In this document: positions 9,991 through 19,143 of the stretch, in pieces
Position numbering within the stretch: the stretch's first letter is position 1
Layout of the letters: each line of letters begins with the position of its first letter
From: an uncultured Paracoccaceae bacterium
GTDB lineage: Bacteria; Pseudomonadota; Alphaproteobacteria; Rhodobacterales; Rhodobacteraceae
Direction of reading: 5' to 3'
DNA length: 64,000 nucleotides
NCBI GenBank assembly: GCA_947494675.1
Contig: CANLVP010000003.1
Coordinates: 545,791-609,790, forward strand
Notes under the pieces: generated by a model
What the model saw: only the letters and a program-made list of their open reading frames with translations
Database searches by the model: none
Told to the model about the DNA's origin: nothing
Made by a program: the position numbers and the translations under genes

Positions 9991-11034
9991 CTATCTTTGC
10001 TTTTGTTTTGCTTCGAGGTGACGGGAATAATGGCCCATGCCAAAGCAGAAGATGAAATAAACGGCCGCCGCGAAGACATAGCCCTCGACCTCGAAACCGA
10101 GCCATTTAGGGTCGGACGTGGCGGACAACACCATGTTCAAAAGATCGAACAAGCCAATGACCAGAACCAGCGTGGTGTCTTTGAAGAAACCAATGAACAG
10201 GTTCACAATCGCCGGGATTGAAATGCGCAGGGCCTGCGGCAAAATGATAAAGCGCATGCTTTGCCAATACCCATGCCCCATCGCCGCCGATGCTTCGTAT
10301 TGACCAGTATCAACGGCCTGCAAACCACCACGGATCACTTCGGCCATGTAAGCGCCAGCGAACAACGACACCGCAATGATCGTGCGAAGCAGTTTGTCCA
10401 CCTCGACCCCTTCGGGCACGAAGAACGGGAACATGATCGACGCCACAAAAAGAACCGTGATCATCGGCACAGACCGTGCCACTTCGATAAAGGTCGTTGA
10501 GACCAAAGCAATAACCGGCATATGAGATCTGCGACCCAAGGCCAGCAAAATACCGATGGGCAACGCGGACGCAATCGAACTGATCGCGATGACAAGTGTG
10601 AGTGCGAAACCACCCCAAAGCCGGGTCTCAACCACCTCCATGCCCAACACGCCGCCATACATGAAGAGCAGGACTGAGATTGGGAACAAGAGGATCGACC
10701 CGAATAGAATCTTACCACGTTGCTTTTGCGACATGATCAGCGAGCTGAGCGCAAGAATTAATGGCAAACCAAAGGCAACGATGATGCGCCAACGTTCAGC
10801 TTCGGGATATCGCCCAAAGACGAAATCATCAAAGCGCGCGATAATGAAAGCCCAGCAGGCGCCACTGCGCGAGCAGCCATCGCCGTCCTCAGCAACAAAA
10901 ACCGCATTGATTACCGCCCAGTTGACGACGGTCGGGATCGTGAGGAAAGCAAGGTAAGCCCAGAACAACGTCATTGCGATGCTAAATGGCGACGCGTAGA
11001 GGCCACGGATGAAGGACATGAATTTACCGTTCAT
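9991..11034 (-). CDS. Polar amino-acid ABC transporter permease (AapM/BztC type)
   Basis: 347 residues. It is longer than ordinary HisM-type permeases because of an N-terminal extension containing a CSRSGACWAF segment typical of AapM. The C-terminal half holds the transport domain with the EAA-type loop (AMGHGYWQSMRFIILPQALR). The ATG at 11034 overlaps the AapQ-like gene by 11 bases. It pairs with AapQ as the second inner-membrane subunit. AapM-containing systems take up glutamate, aspartate and other polar amino acids broadly. Confidence 0.9.
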   Translation of the reverse strand: MNGKFMSFIRGLYASPFSIAMTLFWAYLAFLTIPTVVNWAVINAVFVAEDGDGCSRSGACWAFIIARFDDFVFGRYPEAERWRIIVAFGLPLILALSSLIMSQKQRGKILFGSILLFPISVLLFMYGGVLGMEVVETRLWGGFALTLVIAISSIASALPIGILLALGRRSHMPVIALVSTTFIEVARSVPMITVLFVASIMFPFFVPEGVEVDKLLRTIIAVSLFAGAYMAEVIRGGLQAVDTGQYEASAAMGHGYWQSMRFIILPQALRISIPAIVNLFIGFFKDTTLVLVIGLFDLLNMVLSATSDPKWLGFEVEGYVFAAAVYFIFCFGMGHYSRHLEAKQKQR

Positions 11035-12157
11035 TGAACTGGACCTTCTTGTTGTAGATGTTGAGCACAAGCGAGATCAGCATCGAAATGGTGAAGTAGA
11101 AGGCCATCACCATCAGCACGATTTCAATCGCGCGTCCGGTCTGGTTCAACGAGGTCCCGGCAAAGATATTCACAAGCTCAGGGAAGGCGATCGCCGCACC
11201 GAGGGAAGAGTTCTTCACCACGTTCAAATTGTTGCTGATGTAGGGTGGAATGATGACACGCATTGCCTGAGGCAAAATGACAAGCCGCATCGATTGCCAA
11301 TCCGTCAAACCGGTGGATAACGCTGCTTCGGATTGTCCCTTTGCCACCGATAGCAGCCCCCCGCGCACATACTCAGCAACAAAAGCCCCATGATAAATTG
11401 ACAGGCCAACAATCAGAGCAACAAGTTCAGGGATGATGGATATACCACCCGTGATGTTAAATCGGGATTTAGCGGGCATCTCAACTTCTGCTCCGATCAC
11501 ACCGATCCAAAGCAAAAGCGCAATGACCGTGCAGGAAATCAGCGCGATCCAGCCCGTCCGGAATATCCCAAACCCGGTCACTTCTGTTTGGCGCTTGGAA
11601 TAGTTGAAGACGCCAATTGACGTGACCACCACGACGGCGAGCATGATCAACCGGCCCAAGGGGGTTGCTTCGATCAATGGCAGATACAAACCGCGCTGGT
11701 TCAGGAATCCGATACCAAACAAGTCAAAGCTATCCGCCACCCGAGGGAAGAGGTTCAGGATGACAAAGTACCAGAACAAAATGTTCAGAAGCAGCGGAAC
11801 ATTGCGAAAGGTTTCTACATAAACCCGCGCGACTCCAGCTGTCAGCGGATTGCGTGAAAGAAGCGCGATTCCAACAAGAAAGCCAATGACCGTACACCCC
11901 ACAATGGCAATGACAGAAGCCAAGAGGGTGTTGGTAATACCGACGAGAAACACGCGCCAATAGGTGTTGTCGCCTGAATACTCGATAAGGGAAAAGGCGA
12001 CATCAAAACCCGCTTTTTCATCCAGAAACCCCAAGCCGCTGGACATACCTGCGGCTGCGAGGTTCGCCTTGGTTGTCACGATGAGAAACCACGCAAATAA
12101 ACAAAGCCCAACAATGGTCGAGATTTGAACTACAATACTGATTTGCTGCCTGTTCAT
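11024..12157 (-). CDS. Polar amino-acid ABC transporter permease (AapQ/BztB type)
   Basis: 377 residues with an N-terminal membrane segment and a C-terminal permease domain carrying the family loop (STGLTDWQSMRLVILPQAMR). The ATG follows a strong GGGGGCGACAG ribosome site. It is separated from the upstream binding-protein gene by a hairpin, which would lower its expression relative to that gene. It overlaps the AapM-like gene downstream. Confidence 0.9.
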   Translation of the reverse strand: MNRQQISIVVQISTIVGLCLFAWFLIVTTKANLAAAGMSSGLGFLDEKAGFDVAFSLIEYSGDNTYWRVFLVGITNTLLASVIAIVGCTVIGFLVGIALLSRNPLTAGVARVYVETFRNVPLLLNILFWYFVILNLFPRVADSFDLFGIGFLNQRGLYLPLIEATPLGRLIMLAVVVVTSIGVFNYSKRQTEVTGFGIFRTGWIALISCTVIALLLWIGVIGAEVEMPAKSRFNITGGISIIPELVALIVGLSIYHGAFVAEYVRGGLLSVAKGQSEAALSTGLTDWQSMRLVILPQAMRVIIPPYISNNLNVVKNSSLGAAIAFPELVNIFAGTSLNQTGRAIEIVLMVMAFYFTISMLISLVLNIYNKKVQFNER

Positions 12158-12174
12158 CTGTCGCCCCCAATAAA

Positions 12175-12200
12175 ATCAGCGCAGTATGGACTGCGCTGAT
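12175..12200 (-). terminator. Hairpin between binding protein and permease genes
   Basis: Perfect 11-base inverted repeat ATCAGCGCAGT/ACTGCGCTGAT with a four-base loop. On the - strand it is followed by TTTTATT. Its position after the binding-protein gene and before the permease genes is the usual place for a partial terminator or an mRNA-stabilising hairpin that keeps binding protein in excess over the membrane subunits. Confidence 0.75.
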
Positions 12201-12218
12201 GCTATATTTTTCAAAGGT

Positions 12219-13253
12219 TTAGCGAGCTGGTGGTGCGTATTGCATACCGCCATCGCTCCACAGTGCGTTCATGCCGCGTTCCAGGTTCAATGGGGATTCT
12301 TTCCCGACAGTGCGTTCAAAGATCTCGCCGTAGTTCCCGACGGTTTTGATCACCTGGTATGCGTAATCAGCCGGAATACCGAGCAGTTCACCAAGGTCGC
12401 CCTCTTGGCCGAGGAACCGTGCAATCGCGGGGTTCTTGTTGTCCGCCAGAACTTGGTCGACGTTTTCAGAGGTGATGCCAAGCTCTTCGGCTTCTACAGC
12501 TGCGTAGTAAGCCCAGGAGACAACGTCTTTCCAACGGCTGTCGCCGTGACGCACAACCATGCCCAGCGGCTCTTTCGAAATGATTTCAGGCAGAACAACG
12601 TAGTCATCAGGATTTTCGGCCTGAATGCGCAGGCCAGCAATCCATGACGCGTCAGAGCTGAATGCATCACAGCGACCAGCAAAGAACGACGTCCTTGTTT
12701 CCGAAGACTTCTCATACACGACGGGGCTAAAGCTCATGCCGTTTGCAGTGAAGTAATCGCGAATGTTCAGTTCAGACGTTGTGCCGCTTGTGGTGCAGAT
12801 GGTCGCGCCATCAAGCTCCAAGGCACTTGTAACACCCAAATCAGCACGCACGATGAAGCCTTGCCCATCGTAAAAGTTCACGGCTGCAAAATCGAAGGCC
12901 AACCCGACGTCGCGCGACAGGGTCCAAGTCGTTGTGCGCGCCAGCATGTCGATTTCACCAGCTTGCAAAGCTGTGAAACGCTCTTTGTTTTCCAACGGCG
13001 AGAAGACAACTTTTGATGGGTCACCAAAGATCGCAGCGGCCACGATCCGGCAAGTATCCGCGTCGATACCTTCAATGACGTTATCTTCGTTCAGGAACGC
13101 GAAGCCAGGCGACGACCCTGTGCTAACGCCACACTCCAGGTGGCCCCGTTCCAAAACTTCTTCGAGTGTGTCCGCCGCGACAGGCGCAGCCATCACACCC
13201 GTTGCAACGGCGGTCAGCGCCGCGGCGGCTTTCATATCCTTAATGTGTGACAT
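12219..13253 (-). CDS. Polar amino-acid ABC transporter binding protein (AapJ/BztA type)
   Basis: 344 residues with a signal peptide cleaved near residue 27 (TAVATGVMAAPVAADT). The mature part begins LEEVLERGHLECGVSTG, characteristic of AapJ rather than short HisJ-type proteins. The ATG at 13253 is chosen because GGAGAAC lies seven to eight bases upstream; a GTG four codons earlier is less likely. It is the first gene of the - strand operon and faces an Lrp-type regulator gene across a 182-base intergenic region with an A+T-rich palindrome. Confidence 0.9.
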   Translation of the reverse strand: MSHIKDMKAAAALTAVATGVMAAPVAADTLEEVLERGHLECGVSTGSSPGFAFLNEDNVIEGIDADTCRIVAAAIFGDPSKVVFSPLENKERFTALQAGEIDMLARTTTWTLSRDVGLAFDFAAVNFYDGQGFIVRADLGVTSALELDGATICTTSGTTSELNIRDYFTANGMSFSPVVYEKSSETRTSFFAGRCDAFSSDASWIAGLRIQAENPDDYVVLPEIISKEPLGMVVRHGDSRWKDVVSWAYYAAVEAEELGITSENVDQVLADNKNPAIARFLGQEGDLGELLGIPADYAYQVIKTVGNYGEIFERTVGKESPLNLERGMNALWSDGGMQYAPPAR

Positions 13254-13304
13254 AATGTTCTCCACTGTTGATTATGAAAGGACTTTGGAGGGATTTTCCG
13301 GACA

Positions 13305-13320
13305 ATATTTCCCGAAATAT
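13305..13320. promoter_or_regulatory. A+T-rich palindrome between aapJ-like and lrp-like genes
   Basis: ATATTTC-CC-GAAATAT is a perfect 16-base palindrome in the divergent promoter region. Lrp/AsnC proteins bind A+T-rich imperfect palindromes of about this size and commonly regulate the adjacent divergent gene, so this is a good candidate operator for the 13436 regulator. Confidence 0.55.
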
Positions 13321-13435
13321 CTGGCCTTTTTGACCACTTATGCTGCGTTTTTGGGAAAACGTAGTATAATTTGTCATCTCCTTGTGAGCATCAATTGAAG
13401 AAGACAATCTGTGTCATCAAAAACAGGAAACAGGT

Positions 13436-13924
13436 ATGATGAAGGGCCAGTTGGACATAATAAATCGAAAAATTCTTGTTTCTATTCAAAATGATGCCAG
13501 GAAAAGCATCGCAGAAGTAGCACATGTTGCGGGGCTTTCTACCAGCCCGTGTCACAAGCGAATCAAAGCGATGGAAAAGTCGAATGTCATCTTGAGTTAC
13601 GTCGCAAATCTCGACATCGCAACCATTTGTGACAGTGTTACCTTTCTGACTGAAGTCGCGTTGAAAGAGCACAACCCATATTCTTTCCGAAAATTTGAGG
13701 AAGCGGTCGGCAAAGAAGATGCCATGGTTGAGTGTTATCAAGTCTCGGGCAACTACGACTATTTTGCTCGCTTCATCTGTCGCGATGTCGAGGACTACCG
13801 AGGCGTCACTGAACGATTAACGGAACAAGTCCCAATCGCAAACATTCAAAGCCACTGCGTCATGTCCAAGGTTAAGAAATTTTCTGGCTATCCGCTCGAG
13901 CACTTGCTCGACTTGGAAAGCTAG
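13436..13924 (+). CDS. Lrp/AsnC family transcriptional regulator
   Basis: 162 residues. An N-terminal helix-turn-helix (DIINRKILVSIQNDARKSIAEVA, then LSTSPCHKRIKAME) is followed by the ligand-binding RAM domain (ECYQVSGNYDYFARFICRD). Two adjacent ATGs are possible starts (13436, 13439). It is transcribed away from the amino-acid transporter operon and is its probable local regulator, sensing a transported amino acid or product. Its stop overlaps the end of the convergent flavin reductase gene by four bases. Confidence 0.88.
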   Translation: MMKGQLDIINRKILVSIQNDARKSIAEVAHVAGLSTSPCHKRIKAMEKSNVILSYVANLDIATICDSVTFLTEVALKEHNPYSFRKFEEAVGKEDAMVECYQVSGNYDYFARFICRDVEDYRGVTERLTEQVPIANIQSHCVMSKVKKFSGYPLEHLLDLES

Positions 13925-14571
13925 GTGGTGCCTGCGTTTTCATCGGTTGAAAACGGCGCATTGGTTCGGCAATAGGATGCACCAGCAAGCCGGCCAACTG
14001 CATCCAATCTAGTGTAGTCGACGCGAAACTGGGGATCGACGACACCGTGGCGACTATGCATCGCCACAACCTCGCCAAGGATAATTTCCCGCGATTTCCC
14101 GATGTTCAACCCTACGAATTTTCGGCACTCAAAACGGATTGGTGATGCGACAATTTGAGGGGCTCGGTTGTACACACCGGGTTGAGTCTCAATCCCAGCC
14201 ATCGCCAATTCGCAAACCTCGGGCGGATAGCTCTGTGCCGTTGAAACCATGGGCAAGACACTCTCAAAATCGACAATATTCACGGTAAATTCTTCGGTCA
14301 TACGAATGTTGGCCGCGGTGTCCTTGAGACGCATGTCGTCGTGATTTTCGACACCAAGCGCCACGATGGGCGGATCCGCCGATAGGCAATTGAAAAAACT
14401 GTATGGGGCCGCGTTGGTACGGCCATCCAGATCTACCGTCGTCACCCAGGCGATTGGCCGCGGCACAATGGCCCCACTGAGCAACTTATATGCTCGCTGC
14501 GCAGAGAGTTCGGCAAAATCAAAGGTATCGTATGTCGTCTTTGACGCGTCCTTCGGACCCTGACTAGGCAC
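13921..14571 (-). CDS. Flavin reductase-like FMN-binding protein
   Basis: 216 residues from a GTG start at 14571, chosen because GGAGGG stands seven bases upstream; a TTG 11 codons earlier would overlap the PrpD gene further. The flavin-reductase split-barrel domain shows PRPIAWVTTVDLDGRTNAAPYS and FNCLSADPP, the FMN-binding region. Such proteins supply reduced flavin or act as small flavoenzymes. It overlaps the MmgE/PrpD gene by eight bases, so the two are co-expressed and probably belong to one pathway, which I cannot name. Confidence 0.82.
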   Translation of the reverse strand: MPSQGPKDASKTTYDTFDFAELSAQRAYKLLSGAIVPRPIAWVTTVDLDGRTNAAPYSFFNCLSADPPIVALGVENHDDMRLKDTAANIRMTEEFTVNIVDFESVLPMVSTAQSYPPEVCELAMAGIETQPGVYNRAPQIVASPIRFECRKFVGLNIGKSREIILGEVVAMHSRHGVVDPQFRVDYTRLDAVGRLAGASYCRTNAPFSTDENAGTT

Positions 14572-15976
14572 AAGCCAACCCTCCGCGGTCCAAGGCAGTT
14601 CCAACAGTCTCAGACCGCAACAAAGCCATCAATGCAGCGAGGGACGATGCTTGATCAAGCTCGCGAACCTCGGCAGCAATTAAAGATGATCGGTTTCCCA
14701 TACGGCCCATTTCACACATCGTTTCAAACTTTGCGTAAAGCTCATCATAGCTCAAGGGGTTCTTGTGATCGCCCTTGGCAAACGGCACCGATTTCTCAAA
14801 CACCGCTCCATCGACAAACGCGGCGCGCACGACAGGCTCGGCGTCGTCTCCCAGTGTCGCATCCGATCGCAACTTGATCGAGTCTATGACCTCCTGGAGT
14901 GCGCCGGAAATTTGAAAATCACCTAAGAAGCGTTGGAGGCTCACTTTGCCATCCACAAGTGCAACAGCAGCGCAAAACGGCATGGACAGCTGCGCCTCGA
15001 CCATGTTTTTCGGCGCGGCATTGGCCAGCATTTTGTACATTTCGGGAATGCACCGAATTTCAATCGCTTTGATCGGGGTGAGGTCACCATTCAACTTTTG
15101 ATGAAGCTCCAGCATGACATCCACGACGCTGTGATTGTCGCGACAACACGGATACGGCTTCACCCCAGATCGCAAGATGCGGGGCCAACCCCACACATCA
15201 TCAAGCAGTTGTTCCGGCGCGGCCCCACCCTTGGCATAGGTATTAAAAAAGCCGCCCCATTCGGCCTCAAACGCATATTCTGGACCACTGATGTCGGCCT
15301 GCGCCCAAAGAGCGGCCTTAACGCCCAGACTTGCCGCCCACCCCGGGTGCAAACGCTTGCTCATCGCGCCGTCGGTGTTGAACGCCCAAGTCCCGCCCGT
15401 CATGGTCAACGCAAACCCAAGCGCAGAAACCAGCTGATCTTCTGTGAGTTCCAGGATCAATCCAGCGGCCATGGCAGCCCCTGCCGCGCCGCAAGTCGCC
15501 GTGGAATGCCAGCCCCCGTTTGCATTGTGTTCGCGATACGCGCCTGCGGCTTCCAGAGCGCGGCGGGCGACTTCGTAACCGGCAACAGACGCCGTCAAGA
15601 ATTCAATGCCAGTGACCGTTGTATTCAGCCCCGCTGCCGCCAAGGCCGCAGGGAACACCACCGCGCCTGAGTGATCGGCACCTCCAAAATCGTCGAGCTC
15701 CAACGCATGCGCCAAGGTTCCATTGTAAAGCGCAGCATCTGCGGCAGTTGTCACACCGTCGAGGCCCAACAGTAGCGCCCCGGATTGACGGTGAAGCGCG
15801 CCTTCTACCTCCAAGGCTGATCTCATCTTTTGGGCTTCAGGTGTGTGTGTGGCCGCAAGCGAAACGCCAAGCGTGTCGAGGAATAGGTCCTTCGCCTTTT
15901 CAATAGCTTCGCTCTTTAAGGCGCATGTGTGAAAACTGCGAACTTCCCGAACCAACTGACGCGACAGGCTAACCAT
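14564..15976 (-). CDS. MmgE/PrpD family protein
   Basis: 470 residues. It is a homologue of 2-methylcitrate dehydratase and cis-aconitate decarboxylase. Family segments include FLDTLGVSLAAT, NGTLAHALELDDFGGADHSGAVVFPAALA and KPYPCCRDNHSVVDVMLEL. The ATG has a strong upstream GGGAGGAATTG. The catabolic context suggests dehydration or isomerisation of a carboxylic acid, but PrpD homologues in catabolic islands are diverse and true methylcitrate-cycle partners are absent here. Confidence 0.85.
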   Translation of the reverse strand: MVSLSRQLVREVRSFHTCALKSEAIEKAKDLFLDTLGVSLAATHTPEAQKMRSALEVEGALHRQSGALLLGLDGVTTAADAALYNGTLAHALELDDFGGADHSGAVVFPAALAAAGLNTTVTGIEFLTASVAGYEVARRALEAAGAYREHNANGGWHSTATCGAAGAAMAAGLILELTEDQLVSALGFALTMTGGTWAFNTDGAMSKRLHPGWAASLGVKAALWAQADISGPEYAFEAEWGGFFNTYAKGGAAPEQLLDDVWGWPRILRSGVKPYPCCRDNHSVVDVMLELHQKLNGDLTPIKAIEIRCIPEMYKMLANAAPKNMVEAQLSMPFCAAVALVDGKVSLQRFLGDFQISGALQEVIDSIKLRSDATLGDDAEPVVRAAFVDGAVFEKSVPFAKGDHKNPLSYDELYAKFETMCEMGRMGNRSSLIAAEVRELDQASSLAALMALLRSETVGTALDRGGLACA

Positions 15977-16854
15977 GCAATTCCTCCCTTAGAAGGGAGC
16001 AACATTCCACAGCTTGAGGGCGCAAATTTTTCGTTCTGGCGGAACTGCGAGGGAAACACAGTCACAAATTGGGAAAAAATAGAAAATGGTCCCGAGGCCG
16101 GTGGCATTGTCCCCGCGTTACCTGCTCAGATGTTTCAAGCTTTGCGACGGGCTTACGGACAACCATCCATGCCGACCAGGACGACAAACTATCAGCGTGT
16201 CGGATTGAGCCGCGAACCCTCATTGCGATTAAAGATCCAGCGATGACGAATGGTCACTGGTTGCTTTGGCTTTCGGTTCCTCGCCCTAATAAGATGGCGC
16301 TTTATTCGGGACGACTTTGAACACAGTTTATCAAAGACCCTCCGCAAGGTTGCAAACAAGTCAGTAGAAACGAGGAGCAACTATCAATGCAGATAAATCA
16401 ACAAAAACAGCCCCATAAGGGGTTGAATGATTGCCAACTGAATTGAATGAAAATGGTGGGTGGCGGAGACGAAGTCCGCCAATTCATCCAAATTACCGCA
16501 ATTATTGAAAATGCTTAAGCGATTTTAGCTTTATCCATACCACACTTCATACCACAGTAAATTGGGCGGAAAGCGGCCCTTCGCTGCAAGTGCGAATGTT
16601 CTACTCCGTGTTTGTGTAAGCGGCCCTTTGAGCTGATCCAGAACAAAACCCCATGCTGTGCTACGTGCTGACGACGGCTACCGGTCAACCGGGTCGCTGG
16701 TGTCGCCTTCGTACGGCGCTCAATGGCCGCCTTGGGCATTGTCGAAGTCGCTGATGTCCAGTTAAAGCCTGATCTCCACCAACTTGACGGATACAAAGCC
16801 AATGATTGTGAAGCGGCAAGTGAATAACTCATACTGCCACCTCCGCATGTTTGG
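15977..16854. other. Intergenic region without recognisable gene
   Basis: About 880 bases between the PrpD gene and a truncated acetyltransferase. No frame in either direction resembles a known protein. A small hairpin GGCGGA-GACGAAG-TCCGCC lies near 16456-16474. Around 16560-16600 is a stretch (GGAAAGCGGCCCTTCGCTGCAAG) resembling the degenerate intergenic sequence also seen near 31.9-32.3 kb and 43.3 kb. Confidence 0.5.
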
Positions 16855-17082
16855 TCACGATAGCAAGGCGCAGAACGGCTTCGCCAGTTCCTCCGTGGAT
16901 CGATGCCCAATCCAGCGAAAGCCGTAGCTGTCATAAAACCGGCGTCCGAATGTATTCCATTCGAACACTTCGACCTCAAGCGTATCGAACTGTTTTGCGC
17001 CATCGTCCACCAGCGCCCGCCCAAGCCCACATCCATGCAGCTTGGGATCAAGAAACAGACCACCGATCTCGAATCTGATCAC
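16855..17082 (-). pseudogene. Truncated GNAT acetyltransferase (C-terminal half)
   Basis: 75 codons from an apparent GTG match the C-terminal half of GNAT N-acetyltransferases: GGLFLDPKLHGCGLGRALVDDG covers motif A with its pyrophosphate loop, and EWNTFGRRFYDSYGF covers motif B. A stop codon lies five codons before the GTG and the N-terminal half is missing, so the gene is broken by deletion. It sits between the catabolic island and the exopolysaccharide locus, consistent with a junction of rearranged segments. Confidence 0.7.
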
Positions 17083-17117
17083 GGCGATTTTGAGCTATCA
17101 GCTTTGGAAATTTCCGC

Positions 17118-18149
17118 TTATTGCACCTCGGAGGAGGTTATGGCCGGTCGATTAACTGAGGCCTCTTGCTGTTCACTGAGCAACGCTTGCCATTTCGAAA
17201 GAAATATTTCCCCAAGAGGCTTGGATCGACGGTCATTTTCCTTGGCTGAACCAGCGGCGCGAGACCGAACTTCTGCGATCTTGCTCGATATACAGCCTAT
17301 CGAGTATTGCTCAAAGAATTCTGCGCCTAGGGATTTGTGATCCCGCAATCCATCAACATCGGTACAGATGAGCGTCCTATTCGCACTTAGTGCTTCGATG
17401 GCGACCAATCCGTAAGCCTCCCAGCGCGAAGGCATTATGACCACGTCAACTTGAGCTAGCGCATCAATGGGGGAGGCAGCGAAGCCTTTGAATTCGATGC
17501 GCGTATCGCCCGCAGCAAGTGCACGAAGATGTTCTTCTTCTTCACCCTCACCAAAAACGTGGAGCCGGATGTCCTCGGCAGCGCAGGCCTTAAATGCCAC
17601 AATAAGGGCATCAAAGCCCTTCTGGCGATCAAGTCGACCAATGGCTGCGAAGATGCGAGCAGGCCCGTCGCGCATCGGAATGTCTTGGAAAGGGGCAAGA
17701 TCAACGCAAGATTGAATCGTCGAAACCTTGTCGCCAGCACACAACTTTTGGGCCACAAACCAATCTGCCTGGGCGAAACTCACGCTTACAATTCGGTCGA
17801 ACAACGAAAAGCCGTTGCGCAGCAAAGAAAAGAACCGCCTTTGATTGGTAACATTATGTGCGACAAAGGCCTCGGTGTAGCTGTGTTCGACATGGATCAA
17901 TCGCTTTCCAACATTCGACGCCTTGAGCAAAAGAAGCGACGGAAGGCTCCGCCAAGAAACCGTCAGATGTGACACGATGACGTCAGCGTCGTAGCGCGTT
18001 ACCTGAAGCTTTCCGCGGGATACGATCTGGCGTTCGTGCCGGATCTCACTTTGCGTTGCGTTACTTGACAGAATGAAATCGACGACACGCGTGACGCCAC
18101 CGGCTGTCGTATCGTCAACAAGGTGAACGACTTTCAAAGGGCACGTCAT
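17118..18149 (-). CDS. Glycosyltransferase family 4
   Basis: 343 residues with a GT-B fold. The N-terminus MTCPLKVVHLVDDTTAGGVTRVV holds the acceptor-side glycine-rich loop, AAIGRLDRQKGFDAL begins the donor domain, and EAYGLVAIE is the EX7E sugar-nucleotide motif. It transfers a sugar onto the growing repeat unit at the inner membrane. The ATG overlaps the upstream glycosyltransferase stop (ATGA at 18146-18149). It is the last gene of the - strand flippase/transferase operon. Confidence 0.88.
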   Translation of the reverse strand: MTCPLKVVHLVDDTTAGGVTRVVDFILSSNATQSEIRHERQIVSRGKLQVTRYDADVIVSHLTVSWRSLPSLLLLKASNVGKRLIHVEHSYTEAFVAHNVTNQRRFFSLLRNGFSLFDRIVSVSFAQADWFVAQKLCAGDKVSTIQSCVDLAPFQDIPMRDGPARIFAAIGRLDRQKGFDALIVAFKACAAEDIRLHVFGEGEEEEHLRALAAGDTRIEFKGFAASPIDALAQVDVVIMPSRWEAYGLVAIEALSANRTLICTDVDGLRDHKSLGAEFFEQYSIGCISSKIAEVRSRAAGSAKENDRRSKPLGEIFLSKWQALLSEQQEASVNRPAITSSEVQ

Positions 18150-19126
18150 GATTTGGTGCCTTTGGCCAACAAAAACGGGCGCAGCGCACCTGGCCCAACG
18201 ATTTTGAGCGCCGCTGCCGCCACTACAGTCTGGACTGTCTTCATGGGTTCTTCGAGAACCGGACGGTGCGACTGTTGCAAGGATAACAGCACATGATCCC
18301 ATGCCCGTGCGCCATCAAGATCGCTTACTGCCCGACGCGCGAGATAGCGATACTGATAGGACCTTGCAGCAGCCTCATGCGTGTCGAAAAAGGTCGGGTT
18401 GATCGGCCGCAGCTTGGTGACCATGTTCTCCCATGACGCAAGCTGACGGTCGGTATTGGCTGACAAACCAGACGCATTGATCCGATAGTTTGTCAGGTGA
18501 CCTTCAACGCCTTCGAAACACCAGGCGGTGGTCAGTGCGATGCGAAGCCAGCACTCGATGTCCTCCGACTGCCGAAATGTCTCGTCGAAATACCAATCAC
18601 GTTCAGCTTCAAATGCTGGCCGGTATGCGATGGCATCAAATACGGCCCGGCGCATCACCGGGGCTGAGCCGTTGCCAATGGGGTTGCGCTTGAAAATGTG
18701 TTCAGGCCGAACAGCAAGCAAACGCGGCGATTGGTAGCGCCCCAGTTGGATACTTTCCTCATCCATCAATGCTGAACCTGAATAGCTGACCCCTACGTCC
18801 GGGTTTGCATGCAAATGCCGGACGTGGATGTTCAGCTTTTCGGGTTCCCATGTGTCATCTGCATCGCAAAAGCCAATCAACCCGCCACGGGCGGCAGCAA
18901 TGCCCGAGTTGCGTGCACCTGCCAAACCACGGTTGCGTTGGGAGATCAGCCTGACGCGGTCGTCACTTTGAAAACCTCGCACCACGTTAGCCGTTTCATC
19001 CGTTGAACCGTCATCGATGACAAGGATTTCGAAATCCACAAATGACTGTGCAAGCAATGCCCTGAGCGTTTCGGGCAAGGTACGGGCGACATTGTAGGCA
19101 GGCACGACAATGGACACATAAGGCAT
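18146..19126 (-). CDS. Glycosyltransferase family 2
   Basis: 326 residues. The GT-A N-terminal domain shows SIVVPAYNVA, VIDDGSTDET and the DxD-type GFCDADDTW metal/nucleotide motif. The start at 19126 follows AAAGGATC; longer frames run into the upstream gene. Together with its two neighbours it should build a multi-sugar repeat unit. Donor and linkage cannot be assigned from sequence. Confidence 0.88.
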   Translation of the reverse strand: MPYVSIVVPAYNVARTLPETLRALLAQSFVDFEILVIDDGSTDETANVVRGFQSDDRVRLISQRNRGLAGARNSGIAAARGGLIGFCDADDTWEPEKLNIHVRHLHANPDVGVSYSGSALMDEESIQLGRYQSPRLLAVRPEHIFKRNPIGNGSAPVMRRAVFDAIAYRPAFEAERDWYFDETFRQSEDIECWLRIALTTAWCFEGVEGHLTNYRINASGLSANTDRQLASWENMVTKLRPINPTFFDTHEAAARSYQYRYLARRAVSDLDGARAWDHVLLSLQQSHRPVLEEPMKTVQTVVAAAALKIVGPGALRPFLLAKGTKS

Positions 19127-19143
19127 GTTGATGATCCTTTGGC

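Noticed and set aside
16450-16480. Possible tRNA-Ser end or attachment site at GGCGGAGACGAAGTCCGCC
   Set aside because: The surrounding sequence does not fold as a tRNA and no integrase or second copy is seen; it is only a short hairpin.
16515-17063. A 182-codon - strand frame overlapping the acetyltransferase remnant
   Set aside because: It is another frame of the GNAT fragment plus intergenic sequence, with no recognisable protein features.
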